A stretch of 5,343 bases of DNA from Candidatus Helarchaeota archaeon (lineage in GTDB: Archaea; Asgardarchaeota; Lokiarchaeia; Helarchaeales; HEL-GB-A). A program made the position numbers and the translations under genes. Positions 5,174 to 5,343 of the stretch are shown here, one piece after another. Each line of letters starts with the position of its first letter. The stretch's first letter is position 1. Location of the stretch: the NCBI GenBank assembly GCA_013375455.1, contig JABXJT010000153.1:1-5343 (forward strand), written 5' to 3'. A model generated the notes under the pieces. It was not told where the DNA came from and searched no databases. It saw nothing but the letters and a program-made list of their open reading frames with translations.

Positions 5174-5197
5174 ATGATTACAATTGGAGATATGTAA

Positions 5198-5343
5198 ATG
5201 AAGATTGGAAGCAAAGAACCCCGTCTGGAAAGAGATATTAATCTATTCGAAGCCGTTATTTATGGAATTGGGATAATTTTAGGGGCTGGAATTTATGCCC
5301 TTATAGGAAGGGTGATTGGCGTTGCTGGCTATACAACGTGGAT
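5198..5343 (+). CDS. APC-superfamily amino-acid transporter, N-terminal fragment (cut by window end)
   Basis: The ATG at 5198 has GGAGA at 5186-5190 with 7 bases between, a good Shine-Dalgarno site; the ATG at 5192 is followed directly by TAA and is excluded. The 48 visible residues read as the start of an APC (amino acid-polyamine-organocation) permease: a short basic/charged cytosolic N-terminus containing PRLERDINLFEAV, then the first membrane helix with GIGIILGAGIYALIG (about residues 23-37). The Gly-rich GxGxxxGAGI motif is the conserved unwound part of TM1 that binds the substrate carboxylate and amino groups in this fold. Such proteins take up or exchange amino acids across the cytoplasmic membrane. 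It follows the GTPase gene by 43 bases on the same strand, so it may be in the same transcript. Substrate cannot be told from this part; family assignment is firm in spite of the truncation. Confidence 0.85.
   Translation, partial: MKIGSKEPRLERDINLFEAVIYGIGIILGAGIYALIGRVIGVAGYTTW

Noticed and set aside
1..5343. CRISPR array, tRNA, rRNA, insertion sequence or transposase
   Set aside because: No regularly spaced repeats beyond the two local pairs, no cloverleaf or rRNA-like sequence, and no transposase motif or terminal inverted repeats were seen on either strand.

Overview
The window reads as a piece of an archaeal genome, most probably an Asgard archaeon (Promethearchaeota). The main reason is the gene at 4141-5154, which joins a Roadblock/LC7 domain to a Ras/Rab-type small GTPase, the kind of eukaryote-like signalling protein that is abundant in Asgard genomes. 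Intronless genes, Shine-Dalgarno sites in front of several starts, AT-rich TATA-like elements and small zinc-ribbon proteins fit archaea in general. No rRNA, tRNA or phylogenetic marker is present, so the assignment is inference.

Layout. The left third is on the plus strand: the 3' end of an unrecognised gene (2-244), then a 557-residue membrane protein with about 11 hydrophobic segments (268-1941), a membrane-anchored C4 zinc-ribbon protein (1997-2272) and a soluble zinc-ribbon protein with a basic tail (2328-2624). Two different pairs of short direct repeats (1908-1979 and 1988-2073) sit on the junction between the membrane protein and the first zinc-ribbon gene, and show that this boundary was rearranged or is mis-assembled. 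In the middle, on the minus strand and convergent with the zinc-ribbon gene, is a TPR / alpha-SNAP-like helical protein with two C-terminal beta-sandwich domains (2647-3951). It is divergent from the Roadblock-GTPase gene; the 189-base region between them carries an interrupted palindrome and candidate TATA elements on both strands. The right edge holds the start of an APC-superfamily amino-acid transporter (5198 onward), 43 bases after the GTPase gene on the same strand.

How the genes may work together. The strongest story is the right half: a GTPase with its own Roadblock domain, next to an amino-acid-type permease and divergent from a solenoid/beta-sandwich protein that looks like a scaffold. 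In eukaryotes Roadblock proteins, Rag GTPases and an APC-superfamily transporter form the lysosomal amino-acid sensing machinery, and in bacteria the Roadblock protein MglB is the GAP of the GTPase MglA. The archaeal cluster could be a compact analogue, but this is a hypothesis from neighbourhood only. The GTPase also has an alanine in place of the invariant glycine of its switch II motif (DIAAQ instead of DTAGQ), which predicts unusual nucleotide switching.
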